Below, piece by piece: positions 15,462-23,228 of a stretch of DNA of 36,876 nt. The position numbers were made by a program, and so were the translations under genes. Position 1 is the first letter of the stretch. Each line of letters opens with the position of its first letter. The DNA lies in contig CAMHNQ010000029.1 of assembly GCA_946186495.1 (NCBI GenBank), positions 1-36,876 of the forward strand, written 5' to 3'. Source of the stretch: an uncultured Bacteroidales bacterium. Its GTDB lineage: Bacteria > Bacteroidota > Bacteroidia > Bacteroidales > WCHB1-69. The notes below the pieces were generated by a model that was not told where the DNA came from, made no database searches, and saw nothing but the letters and a program-made list of their open reading frames with translations.

Positions 15462-16238
15462 ATGAAATTAAAAAAAGCAAAGGTCATGTTAGTGGACAGC
15501 AGCGACAACCTGCGTCACGTGATCAAGGATTATTTAGAGATGTCGGGCTACGAAGTCATTGACTTCAAAGATGGTCGCGAGGCGGACACCCAGTTCAACA
15601 AGGGACTGTACGATATCAGCGTCATTGACGTGGCACTGAAGCACTACGACGGCTTCAAGTTGCTCAGCAACATGCGGAAAGTGGACAAGAACATCCCCAT
15701 CATCGTCCTCTCGTCCTGTGCCGCGAAAGAGGACCGTATCAAAGGGTTCAACCTCGGGTGCGACGACTATGTGACGAAACCTTTCAGCATTGAAGAGCTG
15801 GGCCTCCGCATGCAGGCCATCCTGCGCCGTTGCCACGCCACCGTCCCCCACGAGTATATTTCAGAGGACGAAACCATCAAATTCGGCAACTTCCAGCTGA
15901 ACTACACGGAGATGCAGTTGATCCACCCCAAGGTCACGCGCACGCTCACCCGCAAGGAGTGCGAGTTGCTCAAGCTCCTGCTGGACCACAAGAACAAGCT
16001 CGTTCCGCGCGAGATCATCCTGCGAGAAGTCTGGGGCGAAGACGACAACACGACCTCCCGCAGCATGGATGTCTTCATGACCAAGCTGAGAGGCTACATA
16101 CTCATCGACTGCGAGGACAAGGTGCTGCCCAAAGAGCCCGGCCAACGGAAGGTGAAATACGAAGAGGGGTTCCAGCCCCCTGTGGAAATCTGCAACATCC
16201 ACGGGACCGGTTTCATGCTGAGAGTGCTGGACAACTAA
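15462..16238 (+). CDS. OmpR-family response regulator, RprY-like, with altered acidic pocket
   Basis: The 258-residue protein has a receiver domain (about 5-120) with the phospho-acceptor Asp56 (VIDVAL), switch Ser84/85 (VLSSC) and Lys106 (TKPFS), then a winged-helix DNA-binding domain (about 138-258, with TLTRKECELLKLLL and SRSMDVFMTKLRGYI). It resembles Bacteroidetes RprY. Two oddities: the acidic pair that binds Mg2+ reads VDSSD, so the second acidic position is Ser13; and about 20 extra residues (DKVLPKEPGQRKVKYEEG) lie in the wing before the usual NIHGTGF. No histidine kinase is adjacent. Weak or phosphorylation-independent activation is possible. It is followed after 83 bp by pyrF. Confidence 0.9.
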   Translation: MKLKKAKVMLVDSSDNLRHVIKDYLEMSGYEVIDFKDGREADTQFNKGLYDISVIDVALKHYDGFKLLSNMRKVDKNIPIIVLSSCAAKEDRIKGFNLGCDDYVTKPFSIEELGLRMQAILRRCHATVPHEYISEDETIKFGNFQLNYTEMQLIHPKVTRTLTRKECELLKLLLDHKNKLVPREIILREVWGEDDNTTSRSMDVFMTKLRGYILIDCEDKVLPKEPGQRKVKYEEGFQPPVEICNIHGTGFMLRVLDN

Positions 16239-16252
16239 GCACCAGGGATCGT

Positions 16253-16286
16253 GAATGGTGGTTTCTGTCATAGAAGTACACCATTC
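16253..16286. other. Stem-loop after the response regulator gene
   Basis: GAATGGTG (16253-16260) and CACCATTC (16279-16286) form a perfect 8 bp inverted repeat with an 18 bp loop, 15 bp after the stop. There is no T tract, so terminator function is uncertain; an operator for pyrF is an alternative. Confidence 0.4.
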
Positions 16287-16321
16287 GCAAATCATAATTT
16301 CAATACAGTAAAGTGATTACT

Positions 16322-17185
16322 ATGTCAAATATAGACAGATTGTATGCGAGCGTGGCCCGAAGCGGCCACGTTTGTGTTGGATTGGACACTGACGTGTCCT
16401 ACCTGCCGGAGGCGTTCGCCCAGCAGCACCCCGGCGTCGAGGAGGGGCTTTTCGCCTTCAACAAGGCCATCATCGACAGCACCCTTGACGTGAGCGCCTG
16501 CTACAAGGTGCAGATCGCCTACTACGAGGCCTACGGAATGGCCGGCCTGCGCGCCTACGCACGCACCCTCGCCTACCTGCGCGAGAAGAAAGCAGTCGCC
16601 ATCGCCGACATCAAGCGCGGCGACATCGCCAAAACCGCCGAAATGTACGCCAGGGCGCACTTCACCGGCGAGTTCGAGGCCGACTTCATCACCCTCAGCC
16701 CCTACATGGGCCTCGACAGCCTCTCCCCTTACCTGCCCTACCTCAAGGACCAAGGCAAGGGCGTGTTCGTGCTCATACGCACCTCCAACGAAGGCGCGAA
16801 GGACATCGAATACCTGCCCACCGATGGCGGCCGGCGTGTCTATCACGTGGTTGGCGAGAAACTGCAGGCCCTCGGCAAGGACTACCTCGGCGAGTGCGGC
16901 TACTCGGCCGTCGGCGGCGTGATGGGCTGCACCCACCCCGACGAGGCCGCGGAGATCCGTTCCATGCTCGACACCACTTTCTTCCTCATACCCGGCTACG
17001 GCGCCCAGGGCGGCAAGGCCGAAGACATCGCCAAGTACCTCCGCGACGGCAACGGCGGCGTGGTCAACTCCTCCCGCGGCATCCTCCTCGCCTACCGCAA
17101 GCAGGAAAACGGGGCGGCCCACTTCGCCGACTGCGCCCGCGCCGAAGCCATCCGAATGCGTGACGATATTTTAAAATGGTTATAG
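16322..17185 (+). CDS. pyrF: Orotidine 5'-phosphate decarboxylase, type 2
   Basis: PyrF makes UMP from OMP in the last step of de novo pyrimidine synthesis. The 287-residue protein matches the longer type 2 subfamily rather than the about 240-residue E. coli type. Conserved elements are CVGLDTD near the start, FNKAIIDST, the catalytic Asp/Lys array in IADIKRGDIAKTAEMYA, YMGLDSLSPYL, VGGVMGCTHPDEA and LIPGYGAQGG. A GTG nine bases upstream is open, but ATG 16322 (MSNIDRLY) is the natural start. The gene is GC-rich. It is followed by an AT-rich repeat tract before rseP. Confidence 0.95.
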   Translation: MSNIDRLYASVARSGHVCVGLDTDVSYLPEAFAQQHPGVEEGLFAFNKAIIDSTLDVSACYKVQIAYYEAYGMAGLRAYARTLAYLREKKAVAIADIKRGDIAKTAEMYARAHFTGEFEADFITLSPYMGLDSLSPYLPYLKDQGKGVFVLIRTSNEGAKDIEYLPTDGGRRVYHVVGEKLQALGKDYLGECGYSAVGGVMGCTHPDEAAEIRSMLDTTFFLIPGYGAQGGKAEDIAKYLRDGNGGVVNSSRGILLAYRKQENGAAHFADCARAEAIRMRDDILKWL

Positions 17186-17293
17186 GTTATTGGTTATTGG
17201 TTATTGAAGCTGACAATTCAAGGAACAAAAATAATGTCAGGGTTAATTGTCATTCATAATTCTTAATTCTACATTCTTAATTCTTAATTGATA
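17180..17293. repeat. Intergenic simple repeats between pyrF and rseP
   Basis: GGTTATT units (17180-17206) are followed by an 8 bp inverted repeat (TGACAATT with AATTGTCA) and a run of ATTCTTAATTC-like units (about 17252-17290) reaching the rseP start. Similar ATTCCTAATTC tracts are found inside two coding regions at 26793 and 27491. Confidence 0.65.
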
Positions 17294-18685
17294 ATGGGTA
17301 TATCCATGCAAATCCTCGGCCTCCTGGCCAGCCTGACGTTCCTCGTGGTCACCCACGAGCTCGGGCACTTCACCTTCGCGAAAATCTTCAAGACCCGCGT
17401 GGACCAGTTCTACGTCTTCTTCAATCCGGGCATCTCCCTGATCAGGATGAAGCGTTACGACGGCAAGTTCCACTTCAGCTTCTTCTCCGGGAAAGCGCCG
17501 GAGGAGTGGGCCAATCACCCCGAATCCACCGAATGGGGACTCGGGTGGCTGCCTCTCGGCGGCTATTGCTCCATCAACGGCATGGTGGATGAGACCACCA
17601 AGGCCAGCGACCTCGCCAGTGAGGTGCAACCGTGGGAGTTCCGCGCGAAACCCGCCTGGCAACGGTTCTTCATCATCATCGGCGGCGTACTCGTGAATTT
17701 CCTCACGGCCATCATTATATATATATTGATGTGCTTCACCTGGGGCAACGACTACATCCCGCTCAGCAGCGCCAAGTACGGCCTCGAATTTTCCCAGGAG
17801 ATGCAGGACGCGGGCTTCCGCAACGGCGACAAGGTGCTCTTGGTTGACACCACCAAGCCCGAGACTCTCGGCGACTTCGCCAACACCGTGCTGCTCGACA
17901 ACGTGAAGACCGTCACCGTGGAACGCGACGGCCAGGAAGTGGTCATCGACATCCCGAAAGACCTGCCCCGCAAGGTGGTGGGCGCCGGATCCTCCAGTCT
18001 CTTCTGCAACTACCGCATCCCGTTCGTCGTTGACAGCGTGTTGGCCGGCACCCCGGCAGCGCAGGCCGGCCTCCAAAAGGGCGACTCCCTCGTCGGCATC
18101 AACGACTCCGCCATGTTCTGCTTCTTCGACTTCAAGAAAGTATTCAACGAACATAAAGACAGTACGTTGCAAATCGACTATATGCGCGGCGACAGCCTCT
18201 GCCACGCAGCCGTCACCCTCGACTCGCTCGGCAACATCGGCGTCGCCTACCGGCAGCCCGCCGACTTCTTTGAAGTGGTGCACGTCGATTACAGCTTTTG
18301 GCAATCCATACCCACGGGCGTGAAACAGGGCTTCAACACCCTCGGCAACTACGTGAAGCAGTTCAAGATCGTCTTCACCAAGGAGGGCGCCACGCAGTTA
18401 GGCAGCTTCCTGACCATCGGCAGCATCTTCCCGAAAGTGTGGGACTGGTACCGCTTCTGGAGCATGACCGCCCTGTTAGGCATCATCCTCGCCTTCATGA
18501 ACATCATCCCGATTCCGGGCCTCGACGGCGGCTACATCCTCTTCATCCTCGTGGAGATGGTCACCGGCAAGAAGCCCTCCGACAAATTCCTCGGCATCGC
18601 CAACACCATCGGCTTCGTCCTGCTCATCGCCCTGATGGTCTATGCGTTAGGTCTCGACTTCAGGAGGTTTATCTTCAAACAATGA
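17294..18685 (+). CDS. rseP: Site-2 metalloprotease RseP
   Basis: This 463-residue inner-membrane M50 zinc protease cleaves transmembrane substrates such as anti-sigma factors. The first membrane helix carries the zinc motif HELGH (about residues 21-25). A second helix (VNFLTAIIIYILM) follows a conserved GG region, the periplasmic part contains a PDZ domain (about 240-320, VLAGTPAAQAGLQKGDSLV), and the C-terminal helices hold the third zinc-ligand motif NIIPIPGLDGG. The possible TTG at 17288 is less likely than ATG 17294; an ATG at 17306 is also possible. In many Bacteroidetes it neighbours dxr, but here the upstream gene is pyrF. Confidence 0.95.
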   Translation: MGISMQILGLLASLTFLVVTHELGHFTFAKIFKTRVDQFYVFFNPGISLIRMKRYDGKFHFSFFSGKAPEEWANHPESTEWGLGWLPLGGYCSINGMVDETTKASDLASEVQPWEFRAKPAWQRFFIIIGGVLVNFLTAIIIYILMCFTWGNDYIPLSSAKYGLEFSQEMQDAGFRNGDKVLLVDTTKPETLGDFANTVLLDNVKTVTVERDGQEVVIDIPKDLPRKVVGAGSSSLFCNYRIPFVVDSVLAGTPAAQAGLQKGDSLVGINDSAMFCFFDFKKVFNEHKDSTLQIDYMRGDSLCHAAVTLDSLGNIGVAYRQPADFFEVVHVDYSFWQSIPTGVKQGFNTLGNYVKQFKIVFTKEGATQLGSFLTIGSIFPKVWDWYRFWSMTALLGIILAFMNIIPIPGLDGGYILFILVEMVTGKKPSDKFLGIANTIGFVLLIALMVYALGLDFRRFIFKQ

Positions 18686-18686
18686 C

Positions 18687-18866
18687 AAAGTCTTGCATCA
18701 ACAATGGGAGAGTTTGGCCTATGTTCCCAAACTGCGTCCCTTGATTGGGATTCTTTATCATGGAGGAGGGCGATGGAAACGGTCTGGTCTCCGCGAGTCG
18801 CACAAGGCGGTGTATGCCGACTGGAGATCGCCCAACTGTAGAGACGTTGTGTGCGGAGCCCGCTGA
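18687..18866 (+). pseudogene. Remnant of an Rpn/YhgA-type nuclease
   Basis: An open stretch with no start codon begins directly after the rseP stop and ends at TGA 18864. It encodes about 59 residues including LAYVPKLRPLIGILYHGG followed by GRW. A Leu-Pro-Ile-x-x-x-hydrophobic-YHG-x-x-x-W pattern is the hallmark of the Rpn (recombination-promoting nuclease, PD-(D/E)XK) family. Neither the N-terminal nor the C-terminal part of such a protein is present. Identification rests on this one motif. Confidence 0.45.
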
Positions 18867-18960
18867 ATCGTCGGACAACGTGTTGGAGAACATCACGTTG
18901 GAGATTCCGGCGGGCAAGGTGAGGCCATCGTGCGGGATGAGCGGCGCAGTAAGAATCCAT
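18865..18960 (+). pseudogene. Remnant of an ABC transporter ATPase domain
   Basis: The reading SSDNVLENITLEIPAGKV is the usual lead-in to Walker A in exporter-type ABC ATPases, where it continues like TAIVGMSGSGKTT. Here the following bases still spell GCC ATC GTG and GGG ATG AGC GGC, but in shifted frames, so small indels have broken the gene. Peptidase-linked bacteriocin exporters carry very similar text. No other ABC motifs remain; about 130 bp further on no family is recognisable. Confidence 0.5.
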
Positions 18961-19095
18961 GGCGTACTGGTTGAACGAGTCCATCGACTGCAACGCAGAG
19001 CCTCTCCTCGACCTCGACTCCGAGTTTTAGGGTGACGAGTGCTGGTCAACTTCTTCGGGACGAAGAATTGACGAACGGCCCTATAACAACGAGAG

Positions 19096-19175
19096 ATTCT
19101 TATTTTCACACGAATCCACGTCAAACCACAAGTTATTGACAATCATATATTTCCAATTTTCACGCGAATCCACGA
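19096..19175. repeat. 80 bp direct repeat, left copy
   Basis: This copy aligns without gaps to 20770-20849 with about 13 differences in 80. Each copy contains two 24 bp units built on ATTTTCACGCGAATCCACG, 54 bp apart (19097-19120 and 19151-19174). Together the copies bracket the AlbA_2 gene. Confidence 0.8.
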
Positions 19176-19226
19176 AGAAGTTGGGAGTTGGTCTTGCGAC
19201 AGTAACTCCATTATCATACTGAAAGG

Positions 19227-19253
19227 AAAACTGCGACACGCTGTCGCAGTTTT
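19227..19253. promoter_or_regulatory. Perfect 12 bp inverted repeat upstream of the AlbA_2 gene
   Basis: AAAACTGCGACA and its reverse complement surround CGC. It ends 37 bp before the -7 box at 19291, a position suited to an operator; its A- and T-ending arms would also allow a bidirectional terminator. Confidence 0.55.
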
Positions 19254-19290
19254 CACCAACATGTCTATATTTACATGAAAGAAAAAAATG

Positions 19291-19298
19291 TAATTTTG
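19291..19298 (+). promoter_or_regulatory. -7 box of the AlbA_2 gene
   Basis: TAATTTTG fits TAnnTTTG, 29 bp before ATG 19328. Confidence 0.55.
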
Positions 19299-19327
19299 CA
19301 ACCTAATTAAAACATGTTGATTGAAAT

Positions 19328-20770
19328 ATGGCTAATTGGCTAAAACAAGCAGTTACGGCACTTGAGAACAGCTTGTATCCTGTCCCCCAAGAGTTAAATG
19401 GTATTGATTGGAAATGTGCATTGTCAGACAAATCGGAACGATTGGCCCAACATCTGTGTGCTTTCTCCAATACGACAGGTGGCGGCTATCTGGCATTCGG
19501 CTTGGATAATGATGCCGCTTTTGTGACGCTATCAAAGGATGAGATAGAGGAAATAGTGGGTAGGCTTGGAAACATTGCCAAAAATAACCTGGCTTGGTCC
19601 GTTCAACTGGAACATACAGTAGTGGACTACAAGGGTCATGTGCTGCTCTTTGTCCGTGTTTATGAGCAGACGAACAAGCCCATCTATCTGAGAGGGAAAG
19701 ATATATACGAGGCCTATATCAGATCAGCAGGGCATACAGTGAAAATGTCGAGGGAACAGGTGCATGAAATGGTTGCGCTGTCTCACGGCCTTTCATTTGA
19801 AGATAGAGTGGCACAAAGCGGGTTGACGATTGGTGATGTCGAGTACCTGCTGGACTGCGAGAAGTTATTTGAGAAGCTTGACAAGAGAATGCCATCGGAA
19901 AAGAAACTGATGATGAAACAGTTAGAGGAATATGGGTTGGTTGTGGAAAAAGGTGACAGCTATGATATTCTGAATCTGGGGGCCATCCTGTTTGCCAGAA
20001 GGTTGAAAGATTTCCCATCGCTGACTGGTAAGGAAATCGTGGCGAGAAAATATCAGGGAACCAACAACCGGATTCTATCGCTGGAGTATCGTTGCGAGAC
20101 AGGTTATGCTGTGGGGTTCGGAAACTTGGTTTCATTTGTAAGTAAGAATACGAGTACGGAGAAGATTGAAGTACAACGAGAGACGGTTCCGACATACCCT
20201 GTTGTGGCAATCAGAGAACTGGTGGCCAATATGATGGTACATCAAGATTTTGCCATCAAAGGGATGCCGCTGACGATTGAGATTTTTGAGAATCGTCTGA
20301 CGTTCACGAATCCGGGATCATCGCTAAATGATGTAAACCGCCTGATTGATCTCCCACCGCATTCGCGCAACGAATCGTTGGCGCAAATGATGCTGTTGTT
20401 GGATATGTGCGAGCGTCGCGGTAGCGGTTTCGACCGTGCCACCGATGCGATTGGGCAGATGAAACTTCCTGCATATAAGGCTCAAAGTGGTGATAACTAT
20501 ACGAGAGTGACACTGTTCCCGAAAAAAAGTGTAAATGAAATGACACGGGAAGAACGTATAGCCGTGTGCTATCAGCATGCATGCCTGCTATATGAAGATG
20601 GTCATTCAATTGGGAACCAACACGTCAGAGATAGGTTTAATCTGAATAAGAACCAGTCGGCAATGGCTTCTCGTATCTTGGCAGACACTTTCGAAAGCGG
20701 CCTTATTAAGATGGAGAATCCTGAAATGGAATCGAAGCGCTACACTTCTTACATACCTTATTATGGGTAA
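19328..20770 (+). CDS. AlbA_2 (Schlafen-type) ATP-binding protein
   Basis: The 480-residue protein combines an N-terminal AlbA_2/Schlafen domain (about 15-130, with LAQHLCAFSNTTGGGYLAFGL) and a C-terminal GHKL-type ATPase segment (about 285-400, VVAIRELVANMMVHQDF and MCERRGSGFDRATDAI). A short helical tail follows. Proteins of this layout are annotated as putative transcriptional regulators or ATP-dependent helicase-like; some take part in defence or stress responses, but no function is established here. ATG 19328 follows a -7 box and a perfect palindrome, so it has its own promoter. It stands alone and is bracketed by 80 bp direct repeats; the right repeat begins at the last base of its TAA stop. 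That suggests a transferred cassette. Confidence 0.85.
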   Translation: MANWLKQAVTALENSLYPVPQELNGIDWKCALSDKSERLAQHLCAFSNTTGGGYLAFGLDNDAAFVTLSKDEIEEIVGRLGNIAKNNLAWSVQLEHTVVDYKGHVLLFVRVYEQTNKPIYLRGKDIYEAYIRSAGHTVKMSREQVHEMVALSHGLSFEDRVAQSGLTIGDVEYLLDCEKLFEKLDKRMPSEKKLMMKQLEEYGLVVEKGDSYDILNLGAILFARRLKDFPSLTGKEIVARKYQGTNNRILSLEYRCETGYAVGFGNLVSFVSKNTSTEKIEVQRETVPTYPVVAIRELVANMMVHQDFAIKGMPLTIEIFENRLTFTNPGSSLNDVNRLIDLPPHSRNESLAQMMLLLDMCERRGSGFDRATDAIGQMKLPAYKAQSGDNYTRVTLFPKKSVNEMTREERIAVCYQHACLLYEDGHSIGNQHVRDRFNLNKNQSAMASRILADTFESGLIKMENPEMESKRYTSYIPYYG

Positions 20771-20849
20771 TTCTTATTTTCACGCGAATCCACAACAAAA
20801 CAAGACCTATTGATAATCAAACACTTCCAATTTTCATGCGAATCCACGA
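20770..20849. repeat. 80 bp direct repeat, right copy
   Basis: This is the partner of 19096-19175, with units at 20771-20794 and 20825-20848. The 30 bp between units is also related between copies, which argues against a CRISPR array. The following 165 bp up to the LytTR stop hold no gene I can support. Confidence 0.8.
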
Positions 20850-21015
20850 CAGGTAAAGAAATGGTTTTGAAACCAAAATGAAAGTCGCCAACACGGGGAA
20901 AACTTTGCAAAAATTTTCTCCATTTCATCTTTCATCCGATGTTCAATATTGGGAAGATTTGATAAGTCACAAAACACATTATCTAACAGCTGCCGGATTG
21001 CAAGAGACCTATTCC

Positions 21016-22173
21016 TTAGATGACGTTTTCCTTGGTTAGATTCTTCTTTGCAGCCTTTTCTTCGGCAACAGCCCCTTCCTTTTGTATAGTTTCCGTACCT
21101 TCTGTTTCCTGTTTTGGCTTGACCACCTGGTAGCCGCCTGTTTTCTTGCTGCCGGAGTATTCGATGAGCCCTTGCTTTCTGAGGCAGGAGAGGCAGCGTT
21201 CCATTGTGGTTTTCGGATAGGACGTGTACGCGATGATTTCCGTTGACCGGCAGCCGGGATGCTCGACTATGTAGCCGAGCACTGCGTCAAGCTTGTCCTT
21301 GGGCGGGACGGACGGGAGCCGTTTGCCTTTCCCTTCTTCGCTGTCTGGCTGTTCGACATCCGTATCTTCCAGATTCGCACGCAAGTACTCGTCAATGATG
21401 GCTGCTGAAGAACGATATCTTTTGGAGTCCAGTTTGAATGCGAGGGGAGATCCCATCCAAGACATGGTCTTCATGACCACATCTTCCCCATCACACGAGG
21501 CGATATGTTGGAAAGGAACGATGGTGGATGAGGATATGCGGATAAATTCCTTGTTGTCAAGAAGCTGTATCATATACTTGATGGTGCAATAGCGTGTGTA
21601 TTTGATACCGTCCACCGTATAGACATCTGTCTCGTTCCCGTTCTTTTTACAATAGAATATGTCATCAATTGGTATGTGACTGCAGTTGTGTTTCCCGTCG
21701 CATACATCAATCATTCTGGCATATTTGTAAACTATCTTGATCTCCGTTTCCAATGACTGCTGCAGGTGCTTCCGCTCTCTCAACATGTAGGGAAAGAAAT
21801 TGAAAGCGAGGTTGCGACTAAAGATGAGAAACAGCAGTTTGGAGAAATAATAGGATGATCCTACTTTAGCTATTATCGGCGCATGGCATTTCGAAATAAA
21901 CGGATAGCCAAGGGCCAGTTCAACGCAACCTGTCCCCAAAGAGGATGCGACAACAATGGACCAATATAGGGAATTGTGGCTCCGATACAGTTTCGGATAG
22001 AAGATGAAATAATTGGAGTACAATATGGCCAGCAGCAACACTCCGGCGAGAAGCTCATAGATTGTGCTGCCTAAATACGGTCGTAGGAAGGCGTTACGGG
22101 AGAAGAACCATAATAGGGAAACGCAAAACAGGATGTTCAGCGAAATGGTGACAATTGTGTTCTGGTGTTTCAT
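21016..22173 (-). CDS. Membrane-bound LytTR regulator with C-terminal winged helix, copy A
   Basis: The 385-residue protein has four predicted membrane helices in the first 130 residues (for instance LNILFCVSLLWFF and LLAGVLLLAILYSNYFIF). A LytTR DNA-binding domain follows (about 160-250; IDDIFYCKKNGNETDVYTVDG, EFIRISSSTIV). Near the C-terminus is a winged helix (about 290-350) ending in IEYSGSKKTGGYQVV, then a charged tail. It lacks a receiver domain, so it may sense something at the membrane directly. Copy B at 23459-24577 has the same layout. The TTG at 22200 overlaps the -7 box, so ATG 22173 is the start. It is divergent from a broken lipoprotein gene. Confidence 0.82.
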   Translation of the reverse strand: MKHQNTIVTISLNILFCVSLLWFFSRNAFLRPYLGSTIYELLAGVLLLAILYSNYFIFYPKLYRSHNSLYWSIVVASSLGTGCVELALGYPFISKCHAPIIAKVGSSYYFSKLLFLIFSRNLAFNFFPYMLRERKHLQQSLETEIKIVYKYARMIDVCDGKHNCSHIPIDDIFYCKKNGNETDVYTVDGIKYTRYCTIKYMIQLLDNKEFIRISSSTIVPFQHIASCDGEDVVMKTMSWMGSPLAFKLDSKRYRSSAAIIDEYLRANLEDTDVEQPDSEEGKGKRLPSVPPKDKLDAVLGYIVEHPGCRSTEIIAYTSYPKTTMERCLSCLRKQGLIEYSGSKKTGGYQVVKPKQETEGTETIQKEGAVAEEKAAKKNLTKENVI

Positions 22174-22197
22174 AAATTTACAATCTGAATACTGCGG

Positions 22198-22205
22198 CAA
22201 AGATA
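22198..22205 (-). promoter_or_regulatory. -7 box of LytTR copy A
   Basis: Minus strand TATCTTTG matches TAnnTTTG, 24 bp before ATG 22173. Confidence 0.6.
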
Positions 22206-22244
22206 TTCATTTTATCCTCCTGTTATTTCCCCGACGGTCATTTG

Positions 22245-22272
22245 TTCCCCCAAAGGCTTCGGTTTGGGGGAA
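22245..22272. promoter_or_regulatory. 10 bp inverted repeat in divergent region A
   Basis: TTCCCCCAAA (22245-22254) and TTTGGGGGAA (22263-22272) are perfect complements around an 8 bp spacer. It lies 39 bp upstream of the LytTR A -7 box. Divergent region B has a different palindrome in a similar place, so each may be an operator for its own regulator. Confidence 0.5.
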
Positions 22273-22355
22273 TAAACAAGTGTTGCGAATTAAAACATTG
22301 ATTGTCAGATATTTACCCACCGCCTGCAAAGTACCACAGATATGTTGCACAGTCA

Positions 22356-22363
22356 TATTTTTG
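22356..22363 (+). promoter_or_regulatory. Candidate -7 box of lipoprotein copy A
   Basis: TATTTTTG fits the consensus and gives a leader of roughly 100 nt to ATG 22468. No -33 element was clear. Confidence 0.4.
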
Positions 22364-22467
22364 GCGTGGAGGAACATATTGTCGATGTGGAGGATAAAAT
22401 CGTTTGGCTGCCGATAGTATTTTTACCGCCAAAACAACAACAATTTTATGTACAAAAACTGAATGCT

Positions 22468-22967
22468 ATGAAAAAAGTTTCAACATTGACAGTCCTTGCA
22501 GCCCTGCTGCTGCTTGGTGCTTGCGAAAAAGAAAGCAGAAACGTCGAGACAAACCAGCCCTCTCCCAACCGGGTTGTGGTCATCCCTTCGGACGGCAAAA
22601 CGGCATCAGCCACAATACTCATGTCTGAAATCGGACATGATGAAAAAATCTGCCCCGGCTGTGTTTGTACGATGGGGAAATGATTCATTTGGACTGCATG
22701 GGGTTCGGAAACTATTGCAGGCTTGCTACAGCCGTCCAGCTTCAACAAGTTGGCACAGAAATTACTGCTACCACAACGGACACATTCGATCTTACTTCAG
22801 ATGATTTTTTCCTTATGCCAGACCGCTCGTTAAGTTATACGGACGAAAAAAATAACCGCATCTTCCTGAACATCCCCGGACAGATGGTCTATCGCGACAC
22901 CGCCACCCTGCAGTTCACTTTCACGGGACTGTTCTTCAGCGACAGGGCAGCATACAGCAACAATTAG
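22468..22967 (+). pseudogene. Frameshifted small lipoprotein, copy A
   Basis: Frame one (22468-22683) starts with a lipoprotein signal, MKKVSTLTV and lipobox LLLGAC (Cys at residue 16), and stops after CPGCVCTMGK. A second frame continues to TAG 22967 with YDGEMIHLDCMGFGNYC and on to TLQFTFTGLFFSDRAAYSNN. The joined product aligns over its length with intact copy B (24896-25393), for example TATTTDTFDLTSDDFFLMPDRSL. Restoring one base near 22660-22672 would rejoin the frames. It may be a true pseudogene, a slipped codon or a sequencing error. Function unknown; the Cys-rich centre suggests disulfides or metal binding. Confidence 0.8.
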
Positions 22968-22970
22968 GAG

Positions 22971-22990
22971 CAGCCGCATCCTTGCGGCTG
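22971..22990. other. Perfect 8 bp hairpin after lipoprotein A
   Basis: CAGCCGCA and TGCGGCTG pair around TCCT, 3 bp after the stop. No T tract follows; instead AAAAGGAGAAAC leads into a small ORF, so it could be a translational or processing structure. Confidence 0.45.
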
Positions 22991-23006
22991 AACGAAAAGG
23001 AGAAAC

Positions 23007-23081
23007 ATGAAAAAAGCAATTCACATAAAAACCGATGCCCATGACCTGCAACAGTCAGGTAAGAACAAATTCATTTGGTAA
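23007..23081 (+). CDS. Possible 24-residue small ORF
   Basis: An ATG preceded by a good Shine-Dalgarno-like AAAAGGAGAAAC opens a 24-codon frame, MKKAIHIKTDAHD through GKNKFIW. I recognise no family. It may be a peptide, or the start of a gene that lost its body when the neighbouring integrase remnant arose. Support is only the start context. Confidence 0.25.
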   Translation: MKKAIHIKTDAHDLQQSGKNKFIW

Positions 23082-23228
23082 TGCTCCGCTATAGTGTGCA
23101 ACAGACCGATAGCGGTGCAGGAAAAGAAAGGTACCCAAGCAGGGGCATCGTAATGGGATTGTGAACACTCAAAAACGATGTTCCCTGCCGTTAAGCACCT
23201 TAGGTCGCGTATATCGTGATGTCTGTAA

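Noticed and set aside
18675-19142. 155-codon minus-strand frame after rseP.
   Set aside because: Plus-strand remnants of Rpn and ABC genes explain the region; the minus reading has no family features.
19096-20849. Four 24 bp units with 30 bp between members of a pair look like a small CRISPR array.
   Set aside because: The intervening 30 bp are related between the two pairs, there are only two units per site and no cas genes, so these are direct repeats.
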